Position numbers and translations under genes: made by a program. A model generated the notes under the pieces. It saw nothing but the letters and a program-made list of their open reading frames with translations. It did no database searches and was not told where the DNA came from. Of a stretch of 64,000 nt of DNA, positions 32,162-41,490 are shown one piece after another (position 1 is the stretch's first letter; each line of letters begins with the position of its first letter). The stretch is from Romboutsia ilealis. GTDB taxonomy: Bacteria; Bacillota; Clostridia; Peptostreptococcales; Peptostreptococcaceae. Location of the stretch: contig NZ_LN555523.1 in NCBI RefSeq assembly GCF_900015215.1, positions 1,492,381-1,556,380 of the forward strand, written 5' to 3'.

Positions 32162-33475
32162 CTATAAATTTTTAGCCACTTCATTTATTTTATCCTTTAA
32201 TCCTAATAAATCTTTTCTTATTTTAGAAAAATCTCCACTTACAAGTTCCTTATTTCTTACAACAATTTTACCATCTACTATTACAGTATGTACATTTGAA
32301 GGATTTGAAGAATAAACTATAGTTGCATAATAATCATATATAGGTTGCATATTTACAGATTTTGTTTCAATTAAAACTAAATCTGCCTTTTTACCAACTT
32401 CTATAGATCCAACTTTTTTTTCTAATCCTAAAACTCTAGCTCCACCCATTGTTGCCATCTCAACTATTTCATCTGATGGAAGAAGTGTTCTATCATTATT
32501 AAATAATTTATGTATCTTCCCAACTTGAGACATTTGACTTATTATATCTAATGTATTCGAGCTCATAGGCCCATCTGTTCCAAGCCCTATATCTATATTA
32601 TTTTCTTTCATTTTTAATATAGGACAAACACCTTTTGCTCCTTTCGAGTTTGCAGATATATTATGAGAAACTTTTACTTTTTTTTCTTTTAATATATTTA
32701 TATCTTCGTCATTAACTAAAATTGTATGAGCTGATATAAAATTATGATCTAAAATACCTAATTTATCTAAATAACCAATTGGAGTTAAATTATATTTCTC
32801 CTTATACATAGAAACTTCATAATCCATTTCAGCTACATGCATAGTAAAAGGAATATTATACTCTTTTGATAAATTATATGCTAATTTTAATGATTCATCA
32901 CTGTTAGTATAAATTGCATGTGGTGCTACTCCTGGAGTTATTAAATCATCATCTTTCCATTTTTTGATAAAGTCTTTAGCATAATCAATCCCTCCATAAG
33001 GCTTCTCTGAGTCAGGAGCTTTAAAATCAACTACAGTTTCACATACAATACCTCTCATATTTAGTTCTTTAGCTGCCTTTGCAACTTCATCTTCAAAATA
33101 GTACATATCACAAAATGTGGTTACCCCTCCTAATAACATTTCAGATATTGCATATTTTGCTCCTATATAAGTTAATTCTTTATCCACTAACTTTTGTTCT
33201 AGTGGAAATAAGTATCTTTTTAATCTATCTTTATAATCATCTGCTAAGCTTCTAAATGGAATCATTGATGCATGAGTATGGCAGTTTATCATACCCGGCA
33301 TTAATATAGCATCTTCTCCATCTATTAAATTTACATCTTCATCAAATTCCTTTTCACATCCAACATAAATTATCTTATCATCTTTATATATAAGCATACC
33401 ATTTTCTATGATATCTTTATTTTGATTCATAGTAAGTATATTTACATTTTTTATAACTGTAGCTTTACTATTCAT
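32162..33475 (-). CDS. amidohydrolase, MtaD/SAH-deaminase-like
   Basis: About 437 aa. Metal-binding NCHTHAS (HxH), the FTMHVAEMDYE and FISAHTILV histidines, and the late GLGTDGPMSSN aspartate define the subtype III amidohydrolases with TIM barrel, including 5-methylthioadenosine/S-adenosylhomocysteine deaminases and related aminohydrolases. Start: the first in-frame ATG (33487) is part of GGAGGAG, so the second ATG at 33475 is preferred. It follows a Pot-type ABC importer operon on the same strand but is separated by a hairpin, so it may deaminate the imported compound. Exact substrate unknown. Confidence 0.82.
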   Translation of the reverse strand: MNSKATVIKNVNILTMNQNKDIIENGMLIYKDDKIIYVGCEKEFDEDVNLIDGEDAILMPGMINCHTHASMIPFRSLADDYKDRLKRYLFPLEQKLVDKELTYIGAKYAISEMLLGGVTTFCDMYYFEDEVAKAAKELNMRGIVCETVVDFKAPDSEKPYGGIDYAKDFIKKWKDDDLITPGVAPHAIYTNSDESLKLAYNLSKEYNIPFTMHVAEMDYEVSMYKEKYNLTPIGYLDKLGILDHNFISAHTILVNDEDINILKEKKVKVSHNISANSKGAKGVCPILKMKENNIDIGLGTDGPMSSNTLDIISQMSQVGKIHKLFNNDRTLLPSDEIVEMATMGGARVLGLEKKVGSIEVGKKADLVLIETKSVNMQPIYDYYATIVYSSNPSNVHTVIVDGKIVVRNKELVSGDFSKIRKDLLGLKDKINEVAKNL

Positions 33476-33495
33476 ATTCTCCTCCATTATGTAAA

Positions 33496-33528
33496 AGGGC
33501 TATTCAAAATTACTTTTGATATAGCCCT
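33496..33528 (-). terminator. hairpin between binding protein and amidohydrolase genes
   Basis: AGGGCTAT (33496-33503) / ATAGCCCT (33521-33528), with inner CAAAA/TTTTG pairs. On the minus strand it is followed by only TTTTAC and then the amidohydrolase SD, so it may be a partial terminator or processing site that lowers downstream expression. Confidence 0.7.
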
Positions 33529-33579
33529 AATATCTAATCTTTAAATTCTTTATTATTAATTTTATTTAATATTTAACCC

Positions 33580-34626
33580 TTAGTTCATTACTCTATTCCA
33601 CTTGTTTATCCAATCATTCATTAAAGGATTTACAACTTTATAATCTATAGTTTTAGCATTTTTAACAATATCTCCGTAAGCTAAGTTTTTAGCATCTTCT
33701 TCACTTAATTTAACATCTGTATTTATCGGAGCATCGTTTAATGTTTTTGCAGCTCTTTCTTGTACTTCATCACTTAATACATAATTTATAAATTCATAAG
33801 CTAAATCTTTATTTTTAGAGTTTGCATTTATATTTATAGTATTAAAGTTTAAGTAAGTTCCTGATTCAGGTATAACATTTATAACTTCTGGCTTAGCCTT
33901 TTGTATAGTTTCAAATGCAAAATCTGATGCTATAGCAGCTACTATTTCTCCACTTGAGAACATATTAGCTAAATCAGATGACTTGCTGTAAGTTTTTACA
34001 ACATTTGGCTTTAACTTTTCTAACTCTTTAAATGCAGCTTCTCCATTATCTTCAGTTATAGAAACACCAGCTTTAGTTGCCGCTATATCAACTACTGCTG
34101 CCCCATTTGTAGTAGTTATATCTGGTATTGCTATTTTACCTTTTAATTCAGGTTTCCATAAATCTTCCCAAGAGTTTATTTCTATATTACTAGTTGGATC
34201 AACTACTATACCTATACTATTTAAAGTGTAAGCTGGTCCATATCCATTTTCTACTGTATACTTAGCTTTTTCATTTATTTTCTCAGCATTTGGTATTTTA
34301 GAATAATCTAATTTTTCAAATATACCTGCATCTGCTCCTTGCTCTGAAAATGATTCCGCTAAATAAGTTATATCTATATTTGAATTTGGATTATTCTTCA
34401 TTTTAGTTAATCTGTCAGAGTTATTTCCTACTTCTAAAACTACTTCTACTCCATGTTCTTTAGCAAAAGGTTCAAATATTTCTTTCTTTAATACATCTTC
34501 ATTTAGTCCCCAAGTTGAAATTACAAGCTTGTCAGACTCTGCTGAATTATCTTTAGCTTTACATCCTACTAAAAGTGATGCTGATAAAACTCCTGTTAAT
34601 ACTAATGATAAAATTTTCTTATTCAT
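33580..34626 (-). CDS. extracellular solute-binding lipoprotein, PotD/Fe-type family
   Basis: 348 aa. Lipobox SLLVGCKA (about 17-24). The mature part begins LVISTWGLNEDVLKKEIFEP, and contains NSIGIVVDP and INSWEDLWKPELKGKIAIPD, the PotD/Fe(III)/spermidine-type fold (family 1_8). The classical polyamine-binding acidic/aromatic residues cannot be confirmed by eye, so the substrate is left open. Fourth gene after two permeases and the ATPase, 18 nt after the latter. SD GGAGGGAAATGAC precedes ATG. Confidence 0.87.
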   Translation of the reverse strand: MNKKILSLVLTGVLSASLLVGCKAKDNSAESDKLVISTWGLNEDVLKKEIFEPFAKEHGVEVVLEVGNNSDRLTKMKNNPNSNIDITYLAESFSEQGADAGIFEKLDYSKIPNAEKINEKAKYTVENGYGPAYTLNSIGIVVDPTSNIEINSWEDLWKPELKGKIAIPDITTTNGAAVVDIAATKAGVSITEDNGEAAFKELEKLKPNVVKTYSKSSDLANMFSSGEIVAAIASDFAFETIQKAKPEVINVIPESGTYLNFNTININANSKNKDLAYEFINYVLSDEVQERAAKTLNDAPINTDVKLSEEDAKNLAYGDIVKNAKTIDYKVVNPLMNDWINKWNRVMN

Positions 34627-34644
34627 CTGTCATTTCCCTCCACT

Positions 34645-35676
34645 TTATAATACAACAATTTTATTTGATGGTAATTGAAGTTTTACTTTATTACCTTTTT
34701 CATAAACCACACTATTTTCACTATTTACTATTAAATTTCCTATAGATGTTTTTACATCATATTGATATGCCTTTCCTAAGAAAGTTCTTATCTCAACTGT
34801 TCCATCTATTGTATTTTCACTATCTTCATCTACTATTTTTATATCATCAGGTCTTATAGTAGCTTTAACTATATCTTTATCCTTAGCTCTATCAACCTTA
34901 AATTCTATATTATTTTCACTAGAATATGAATTTTTAGATGTTTTCTTTAAATCTATAAAGTTTTCAAATCCAACGAATCTTGCAACAAATTCAGTTGCAG
35001 GGTTTGAATATATATTTTCTGGAGTATCAAATTGTTCTATAACACCTTTATTCAGTACTGCTACTTTATCAGATATTGAGAAACATTCCTCTTGATCATG
35101 AGTAACAAATAAAGTTGTTATACCTAATTTTTGTTGAAGTTTTCTTATTTCAACTCTCATTTTAAGTCTTAATTTTGCATCTAAGTTACTAAGTGGTTCA
35201 TCAAGTAATAATAAGCTTGGCTCTATAACTAACGCTCTAGCTATAGCAACTCTTTGTCTTTGTCCCCCTGATAATTCCTTAGGATATCTCTTTGCTAAAT
35301 GAGACATATCAACAACTTCTAACATCTCACTTACCTTTTTCTTTATTTCTTCTTTAGCAACCTTTTTCATCTTAAGACCAAATGCCACATTTTCTTCAAC
35401 TGTTAAGTGAGGAAATAGTGCATAACTTTGGAAAACTAAACCAAAGTTTCTATTATGTACTGGTATTTTCGTATAATCCTTGTCTCCTAAGTAAAAATGA
35501 CCTGCTGTTGGCTCTATAAATCCTGCAACAACTCTTAATGTAGTAGTTTTACCACATCCACTTGGACCTAAAAGTGAAACAAGCTCTCCCTTTTTTATAT
35601 TTAAGTTTAAATTCTCAAGTATATTAGTTTTTTTATCGTATGATACGTTTATATTTTGTAATTTTATTAAATCCAT
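34645..35676 (-). CDS. ABC transporter ATPase, PotA-like
   Basis: About 343 aa. Walker A GPSGCGKTT, Q-loop VFQSYALFPHL, signature LSGGQRQR, Walker B LLLLDEP, switch FVTHDQEEC; the C-terminal TOBE domain ends LPSNKIVVL. Start: an in-frame TTG (35691) precedes the SD GGAGG, so the ATG at 35676 (MDLIKLQNINVSY) is preferred. It lies 29 nt after potC-like and drives the importer. It is similar in style to, but distinct from, the UgpC-like ATPase at 17042. Confidence 0.92.
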   Translation of the reverse strand: MDLIKLQNINVSYDKKTNILENLNLNIKKGELVSLLGPSGCGKTTTLRVVAGFIEPTAGHFYLGDKDYTKIPVHNRNFGLVFQSYALFPHLTVEENVAFGLKMKKVAKEEIKKKVSEMLEVVDMSHLAKRYPKELSGGQRQRVAIARALVIEPSLLLLDEPLSNLDAKLRLKMRVEIRKLQQKLGITTLFVTHDQEECFSISDKVAVLNKGVIEQFDTPENIYSNPATEFVARFVGFENFIDLKKTSKNSYSSENNIEFKVDRAKDKDIVKATIRPDDIKIVDEDSENTIDGTVEIRTFLGKAYQYDVKTSIGNLIVNSENSVVYEKGNKVKLQLPSNKIVVL

Positions 35677-35705
35677 TTTATATTCCTCCAAGGCTTTGCT
35701 TAAAC

Positions 35706-36488
35706 TTATGCTGAAAAATTACTAAGTCCTAATGTCTTTTCTAAGATATACATTATACCTATAGTTAAAATCATTAATATTACTGATAAAGCTGATACTG
35801 TTGGGTCATAATTATACTCAACATAGTTCATCATTGTTATAGGTAATGTAGATACACCTGGTCCTGTTAAAAACATTGAAACTGGTACGTTATTAAATGA
35901 GTTTATAAATGCTAACATAAATGCTGCCATAACTCCTGATGTTATATTTGGAAGTACAACCTTGAAAAAAGTTTGCGATTTTTTACATCCTAAACTCATT
36001 GCAGCTTCTTCTATTGCATAGTCAAATACTTCTAAACTAGACCCCACAACCCTTATAATATAAGGAATAATTACTAAAGTATGTCCTATAAGTAAGCTTG
36101 AAGTTACTGTCAGATTTAACTTTACTAATAAGAATTGGAATAATGAAAATCCAACTACTATTGCAGGTATCATAAGCGGTGAGAAGAAAAAGTTCTTAAG
36201 TAAACTTTTACCCTTAAAATCAAATCTGCTTAATCCATAAGCTGCTGGCATACCTATAATTAAGGCTATTACAGTAGCTATAGTAGATATTCCTAAACTT
36301 GTAATCATACTATTCATAAAAGATTCTGAAGTAAATACATTCATAAACCACTGTAAACTAAATCCTTTTGGTGGAAATGCTATATAATTTTCAGTTCCTA
36401 TACTAGTCATAGCTATTATAACTAGTGGTGCAAATAAGAATATATATACTAAAACAACAAATGCTGTTAGAAATTTACTTTTCTTCAT
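35706..36488 (-). CDS. ABC transporter permease, PotC-like
   Basis: About 260 aa, six membrane segments. EAA loop EEAAMSLGCKKSQTFFKVVLPN, and FFSPLMIPAIVVGFSLFQF typical of PotC/CysW-type permeases. Start: a GTG at 36500 lies within the SD AGAGGTG, so the ATG at 36488 is preferred; it lies one base after the PotB-like stop. It partners with the PotB-like permease. Confidence 0.9.
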   Translation of the reverse strand: MKKSKFLTAFVVLVYIFLFAPLVIIAMTSIGTENYIAFPPKGFSLQWFMNVFTSESFMNSMITSLGISTIATVIALIIGMPAAYGLSRFDFKGKSLLKNFFFSPLMIPAIVVGFSLFQFLLVKLNLTVTSSLLIGHTLVIIPYIIRVVGSSLEVFDYAIEEAAMSLGCKKSQTFFKVVLPNITSGVMAAFMLAFINSFNNVPVSMFLTGPGVSTLPITMMNYVEYNYDPTVSALSVILMILTIGIMYILEKTLGLSNFSA

Positions 36489-36489
36489 T

Positions 36490-37320
36490 TTAAGAAACAC
36501 CTCTCTTGTCTAGTCTTGATGCTAAGAAGTTTATTGTTTTTACAACTATTAATGTAACTACTATCATTATAGTTGCAACTACTGCTGCACCTTGCCAATC
36601 ACCTAATGTCATAGTCTTTTGGTATATAAGTGTTGCTAGTACAGTATTTTTATTTCCACCTAATAATTGTGGAGTTGTATATGCAGTTAATGCACCTGTA
36701 AATACTAATACTGTTCCAACTATTAACCCAGGTAAACTTAATGGGAATATGACTTTGAAAAATGCAACTATTTTATTTGCTCCTAAGCTTTCTGCTGCTT
36801 CTAATAGATCATTTTCAACATTTTCCATTACTCCAACAAGTGAGATAATCATAAGCGGTAAGAATATATACACAGTACCAACTATTATGGCACCTTCAGT
36901 ATATAAAAGTGATAATGGCTCTGTGATTAAATTTAACTTCATAAGTATATTATTTATAACACCATTTTTTCCTAGTATACTCATCCATGCAAATGAACGA
37001 ACAACCGAATTAGTTAAAATAGGAAATACCGTTAAAGCTATAAATAATCCTCTTAATTTTTTAGATGTTCTTGATATGTAATAAGATACTGGCACTCCGA
37101 TTAGCATACATATTATTGATGATATTAATGATACCTTTATAGTTCTATATAATATACTCATCATATATTCGTCTTTTAAAAATTCCGTATATGCACTAAA
37201 CATTCCATTAGATACATCCGTAAATGTCGGTAATATTGTTCCTAATAATGGAATTATCATAAAATACGATATAAGTACGATACATGGTAAGAATAATATG
37301 TACTGATGTTTTTTATTCAT
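36490..37320 (-). CDS. ABC transporter permease, PotB-like
   Basis: 276 aa, six membrane segments, EAA loop LEAAESLGANKIVAFFKVIFPLS and the TLLGTILPTFTDVSNG-type N-terminal extracellular part. First gene of the importer operon PotB-PotC-PotA-binding protein-(hairpin)-amidohydrolase. SD AGGAGAAAT precedes ATG. A complete 129-bp MITE-like element stands 48 bp upstream, within the likely promoter region, and could carry or disrupt a promoter. Confidence 0.9.
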   Translation of the reverse strand: MNKKHQYILFLPCIVLISYFMIIPLLGTILPTFTDVSNGMFSAYTEFLKDEYMMSILYRTIKVSLISSIICMLIGVPVSYYISRTSKKLRGLFIALTVFPILTNSVVRSFAWMSILGKNGVINNILMKLNLITEPLSLLYTEGAIIVGTVYIFLPLMIISLVGVMENVENDLLEAAESLGANKIVAFFKVIFPLSLPGLIVGTVLVFTGALTAYTTPQLLGGNKNTVLATLIYQKTMTLGDWQGAAVVATIMIVVTLIVVKTINFLASRLDKRGVS

Positions 37321-37367
37321 TATGTCATTTCTCCTTCCTAACTATAATATGCGAACAATTTACTAAT

Positions 37368-37496
37368 TTAATCTGTTGTGCTAGTTATTTTACTAAACAT
37401 ATTGAAATTACTATATAAAGTTCTTGAACTATAAAAATATAGTTTACAATGCTTTAGTGTTTTCAATAATCATATTTAACTAGCACAACGAGTTAA
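37368..37496. mobile_element. 129-bp MITE-like element, copy A
   Basis: Left end TTAATCTGTTGTGCTAGTTA (37368-37387), right end TAACTAGCACAACGAGTTAA (37477-37496), inverted with two mismatches. The interior is AT-rich, non-coding and partly palindromic (AACTATAAAAATATAGTT). Near-full-length relatives lie at 46824-46951 and, inverted, 55500-55628. Flanks TTACTAA...TTAGTAA are themselves inverted, so the target site is ambiguous. Confidence 0.88.
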
Positions 37497-37689
37497 TTTA
37501 GTAATTTTATATACGTATAATACCATTTATAGTCGAACATTGTCAATGTATTTTAAAATATATTTCTATATATTATATATTTTTATTATTTAATAATATA
37601 TTAATATATGTATTTTAAAATTAAATTTTAATTTCTTTTTTAATTTATAACTATATTTGCTTATATAAAATACTTAACTAAATAAATAA

Positions 37690-37710
37690 AGGGCTATATA
37701 AATAGCCCCT
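37690..37710 (-). terminator. terminator of membrane protein gene
   Basis: GGGCTAT / ATAGCCC hairpin. The minus-strand T-run follows as TTTATTTATTT, so it is weaker than others here. Confidence 0.75.
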
Positions 37711-37719
37711 TTTAAATTC

Positions 37720-38175
37720 TTAAATTAACTTTTCTATAAAAGAAATTATTAAAAGTATAAATACAAATATAATTAATATCCACGTAATTAATAAAGACGA
37801 AGGGATTAAAAGTCTTTGCTTTTCAATACTTTGATACTTATCTTCAATACTAAAGTAAAAATATTTGCCGTACATTCCTAAGAATATAGGAGTAAGTAAA
37901 CAAAGTATAAGTCCTATTGGTGGCGACCATACTAATGCTCCAACTAATATTGCCGCTGTTAGCAATACCATAACTACTTTTTTATAAACCATCCAATTTA
38001 TCCCTAAAACAATCAACGACCATAAATATCTTACGCTATTCTTAAATGTCATTTTCTCTTTAGAACTTCTCATTTCATCAATTTTTTTTATATACTTTTC
38101 ACTATTCTTTTGCGCATATTCATGTATATTGTGTCTAGCTTTATTAGTATTATCTTCGTGATTGTTCTTGTTCAT
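37720..38175 (-). CDS. membrane protein, unknown
   Basis: 151 aa. A charged N-terminal cytosolic region with heptad-like Lys/Glu (about 1-45), then a hydrophobic block with two or three segments (VVMVLLTAAILVGALVW; IGLILCLLTPIFLGMYG) and a C-terminal anchor (LLITWILIIFVFILLIISFI). I recognise no named family. SD AGGGAGG before ATG is good. It stands alone on the minus strand, divergent from the beta-helix gene across 360 bp that carry a 20-bp perfect hairpin. Confidence 0.7.
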   Translation of the reverse strand: MNKNNHEDNTNKARHNIHEYAQKNSEKYIKKIDEMRSSKEKMTFKNSVRYLWSLIVLGINWMVYKKVVMVLLTAAILVGALVWSPPIGLILCLLTPIFLGMYGKYFYFSIEDKYQSIEKQRLLIPSSLLITWILIIFVFILLIISFIEKLI

Positions 38176-38460
38176 ATCTTCCCTCCCTAATTCCTTTTAA
38201 TATATAATATCGTTTTCTTATATAAATAGTTCTCGTATTTAATATTTTTTCTATATTTGCAAATATTTATATATCTGTAGATCGTTATAATTTAAATTTA
38301 TTAATACCTATTAATGTACTTAAACATATCACACACTCTAGAAATCAACATAATATATATTATATTTTAATAGTTAGAAATTGATTTAATTTGCATGTTT
38401 CAAATCTTAAACTTCTAATCTATACTAATCCTTGTATCATCTAAATAATTATCACAATTA

Positions 38461-38504
38461 TAAGTTAAGTACTTTATCAACCTCTTGATAAAGTACTTAA
38501 CTTA
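38461..38504. promoter_or_regulatory. 20-bp perfect inverted repeat before beta-helix gene
   Basis: TAAGTTAAGTACTTTATCAA (38461-38480) and its exact reverse complement (38485-38504) are separated by CCTC. No T-run follows on either strand, so it is not a normal terminator. It ends 15 bases before the SD AAGGAGG. It could be an operator, an mRNA 5' stabiliser or an RNA switch. The remaining 38176-38460 shows nothing recognisable. Confidence 0.75.
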
Positions 38505-38532
38505 TACAAAATTTATATAAGGAGGTAAATTT

Positions 38533-40284
38533 ATGAATGAAACTGATGATATACTAGCTCTTTTTTTCAATAACACTAATCTTCCTTTTAACTTTGAAGA
38601 TATTTATAAAAAAAAATTAGATGATACTATATATTTAACTGAAAATGGATTCAGCGAACCCGTAGGAATATATGATTCAAAAACTAGAACAGCTAAGCTC
38701 ACTAAATCAATCATTAATAAGAGCTTGATTATAGATATAGATAATATTATTTTAAATGGGGATAACTATTCTATCGGAAACGATACTTTAAATATTGCAA
38801 TACTTATATCTAAAGCATCAAAAAATATAACTATTAATTATTTAAAATTAAATTCATATAATGTAGATGTTTTTATTGAGCCCTATTGCGAGGATATCAA
38901 GTTTAATAATTGTATATTTAAAGGTAAGAATCTAGGCATTAATACATTTTTGTCAAAAAATTTATCTATAGAATATAATCACTTTCTCGATAATATTGGA
39001 ATAATGTTATATGGTTGTAAAAATGCCTTAATAAAATCTAATCATTTTTCATCTAATAAAAAAGGACTCTATCTATTTGAAAATAACAATAATTGTAATA
39101 TAATAAATAATCTATTTTTAGACTGTATAATAGGAATTTCTATAGAATCTAAAAATTGCTTTAATATAATAAGTAACAATAACTTTAAAAACGAAAACAA
39201 TGTTTTACAACAATATTGTATATCTATACTAAATAGTAATCATTATAATAAAATAACTAAAAATCTTATGCTCTTTTCACATAAATTTATAAATTATGAA
39301 GTAGGTTCTCTTTCTTCAAAATTCATCGGGGTATACATTAAAGGCAATAAAAATACATTTAACACTATATCTAAAAATAAAATAATATTTAAAAATAACA
39401 AATGCAATATTAATAATAATTATCCTAATATACTTATAATCGGTATTGGTTGTTACGAATATAATAGTGATGTAGAGATAAGTAATAATGAAATAGTTAT
39501 CACTCAAAATGAATTTATTATGACAAAAGGAAGTTTCCAATCAGTATATTTATTCAATATTTATCTATCAAATCATAGTAACTGCACTATAAAAAATAAT
39601 ATTCTCAATATAAATGAAAACAGTACTAACCTAAATTCAATAGACAGTTTATTTGAAATTAGCAATTTAGTGCTTGATACTAATAATAAATCTATAAAAA
39701 TATTTTGCAATGAATTTGAAATTTCAAAAAATAATGCTATAAATAATGATACTGTATTTAAAGCTTTTAACTTAGATTTAATTGATAATAATTCTGATTC
39801 AGATATAAAAGATAATATATTCAAAATAAAATCTAATAATCATGGAGTAATAGCTAGTATAAATTTATGGACTGAAAACTATGGTAATAAAATTTCATAT
39901 AATAAATTAATTGATATAGAAGGTGTTTCAATTATATTAGATAGTGAAAACATAGGAAATATTATAATATACAATACTATAAGCTGTAATGACTTCGCAG
40001 TTGTATTGAATGATGAAAATAATTCTAATATTATAAAAGAAAATAGTTTGTCTACTATAGCGTCTTCAAATATCTTGTTAGTTATTAATAACCTTAATAA
40101 TTCAATAACTGAAAATTATATAGAAAATGAATTCTTAGGAATATTCATAGTAACTAACAATAACAACTTTAATTCTATTACATTTAATGAATTTTGTAAT
40201 ACTTCTCAAGACATTTCAATCCCTAAGGACTCCTATAACTATATTTTTAATAATACAAAATATTTTATAGAAGATAATAAATAA
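38533..40284 (+). CDS. right-handed parallel beta-helix protein (NosD/PbH1-like)
   Basis: 583 aa. From about residue 100 onward it repeats 22-25-residue coils rich in Asn with N-x-I/F steps (SKNLSIEYNHFLDN; NNCNIINNLFLDC; NGNKISYNKLIDI), the PbH1/NosD pattern. The solenoid is nearly full-length. There is no signal peptide, lipobox or cell-wall anchor, so it is predicted cytosolic unless released by lysis or an unusual route. Asn content is very high. SD AAGGAGGT precedes ATG. A 20-bp perfect hairpin lies just upstream. Related helices are often carbohydrate-binding or structural; no catalytic residues are identified. Confidence 0.75.
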   Translation: MNETDDILALFFNNTNLPFNFEDIYKKKLDDTIYLTENGFSEPVGIYDSKTRTAKLTKSIINKSLIIDIDNIILNGDNYSIGNDTLNIAILISKASKNITINYLKLNSYNVDVFIEPYCEDIKFNNCIFKGKNLGINTFLSKNLSIEYNHFLDNIGIMLYGCKNALIKSNHFSSNKKGLYLFENNNNCNIINNLFLDCIIGISIESKNCFNIISNNNFKNENNVLQQYCISILNSNHYNKITKNLMLFSHKFINYEVGSLSSKFIGVYIKGNKNTFNTISKNKIIFKNNKCNINNNYPNILIIGIGCYEYNSDVEISNNEIVITQNEFIMTKGSFQSVYLFNIYLSNHSNCTIKNNILNINENSTNLNSIDSLFEISNLVLDTNNKSIKIFCNEFEISKNNAINNDTVFKAFNLDLIDNNSDSDIKDNIFKIKSNNHGVIASINLWTENYGNKISYNKLIDIEGVSIILDSENIGNIIIYNTISCNDFAVVLNDENNSNIIKENSLSTIASSNILLVINNLNNSITENYIENEFLGIFIVTNNNNFNSITFNEFCNTSQDISIPKDSYNYIFNNTKYFIEDNK

Positions 40285-40373
40285 TAGAATTTTATAAACA
40301 TTGTTACCACGTATTATCTAAACTAATTTAGTAAATAATCTAATATAAAATCTTATTATAAGGAAGTGATACT

Positions 40374-41234
40374 ATTAAAAATAATTCTATTTCATATATA
40401 TTTGACATGATAATATTATGTCTTGGATGTTTTATAATGGCTGTCGGACTTAATATGTTTTTAGAGCCATATACAATTGCATCAGGTGGATTAACAGGTT
40501 TAGCTATAGTCTTTAAAAGCTTATTTAATACTCCACTTTGGTTTATAAATTTAGCTTTTAATATACCATTATTTATAATTGGTATTAAAATCTTAGGGAA
40601 AAGAGATGCTATAAAGACTTTAATAGGTATTTTACTACTAACTTTTTTCTTAAAAGTAACAGAGAGTTTGACAACTTACAATACAACAAGTGATGTTTTA
40701 TTGTCAGCTATAGCAGGTGGTATAATAGTTGGTATTAGCCTTGGTATGCTATTTAGAACAGATGCATCAACTGGTGGTTCTGAACTCGCTTGTCTTATTT
40801 TAAATAAAATATTTCCATTTATAAGTATCTCTACATTTTTATTTATAATAGATGGTATTGTTATTGTTCTTGCAGGGCTTGTATCTAGAAATATAGAAAC
40901 TACATTATACGCTACTATTTCACTTTATATAACTATAAAAATATCTGATACTATTATTGAAGGCTTTAATTTTTCAAAATCTTTTATAATAGTTACTGAT
41001 AAATTCGATGAATTATCTAAAGCTATTATGACAGATTTGGAAAGAGGAGTTACATTTTTAGAAGGACGTGGTGGATACACTAATATAAAAAAAGAAGTTT
41101 TATTGGTTGTAGTTTCTAGACGCGAAGAAGTTCATTTAAAAAAATTAGTTAATGACATAGATTCTAATGCATTTATTATAATTAATGATGCTCATGAGGT
41201 TTTAGGTGAAGGATTTAGCAAAAAAATCCAATAA
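40374..41234 (+). CDS. YitT/DUF2179-family membrane protein, possible ATT start
   Basis: About 286 aa. Five or six membrane segments (GLTGLAIVFKSLFNTPLWF; FRTDASTGGSELACLILN) followed by a C-terminal DUF2179 domain ending DAHEVLGEGF. This is the YitT layout; the function is unknown. The first ATG (40407) lacks an SD and cuts off the first helix. AAGGAAGTG nine bases before an in-frame ATT (40374) would give MKNNSISYIFDM, a normal YitT N-terminus. Non-AUG initiation, or a lost ATG, is inferred. Confidence 0.78.
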   Translation: MKNNSISYIFDMIILCLGCFIMAVGLNMFLEPYTIASGGLTGLAIVFKSLFNTPLWFINLAFNIPLFIIGIKILGKRDAIKTLIGILLLTFFLKVTESLTTYNTTSDVLLSAIAGGIIVGISLGMLFRTDASTGGSELACLILNKIFPFISISTFLFIIDGIVIVLAGLVSRNIETTLYATISLYITIKISDTIIEGFNFSKSFIIVTDKFDELSKAIMTDLERGVTFLEGRGGYTNIKKEVLLVVVSRREEVHLKKLVNDIDSNAFIIINDAHEVLGEGFSKKIQ

Positions 41235-41327
41235 CATTTTAATAGCTTATTCAAAAACAATAAAAATCATAGGATCTTCTACAGTTTTATTTTACTTGCA
41301 CTTAAAATCTATTTTTATCAAATAAAA

Positions 41328-41460
41328 AATTCGCTTCGCTTGAGCGGCGTGTCGGCGAAGTATTTCAAAATCTTTTTTACGCTCAAAACCAATTTATTGA
41401 TATTACTTACATTCAGAATTTATCCACATTTTTTAAGTATTATAATATACTTAAGCGTAA
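41328..41460. repeat. dispersed intergenic repeat, short-head copy
   Basis: AATTCGCTTCGCTTGAGCGG, then CGTGTCGGCGAAGTATTTCA and the roughly 80-bp tail nearly identical to that at 31930-32010, ending CTTAAGCGTAAAAA at a terminator. Block B is missing relative to the 31826 copy. Confidence 0.85.
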
Positions 41461-41490
41461 AAAGAAGGCATATTTCTATGCCTTCTTTTT
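41461..41490. terminator. bidirectional terminator
   Basis: AAAGAAGGCATA / TATGCCTTCTTT with loop TTTC and TT after. It lies between convergent YitT and ADP-ribosylglycohydrolase genes. The remaining 41491-41665 holds nothing recognisable. Confidence 0.88.

Noticed and set aside
36506..37081. Long rightward open frame opposite the PotB-like permease
   Set aside because: It is antisense to a clear permease, has no SD, and its residues mirror the strong codon bias of the real gene.
38461..38504. Intrinsic terminator
   Set aside because: No T-run after the stem on either strand.
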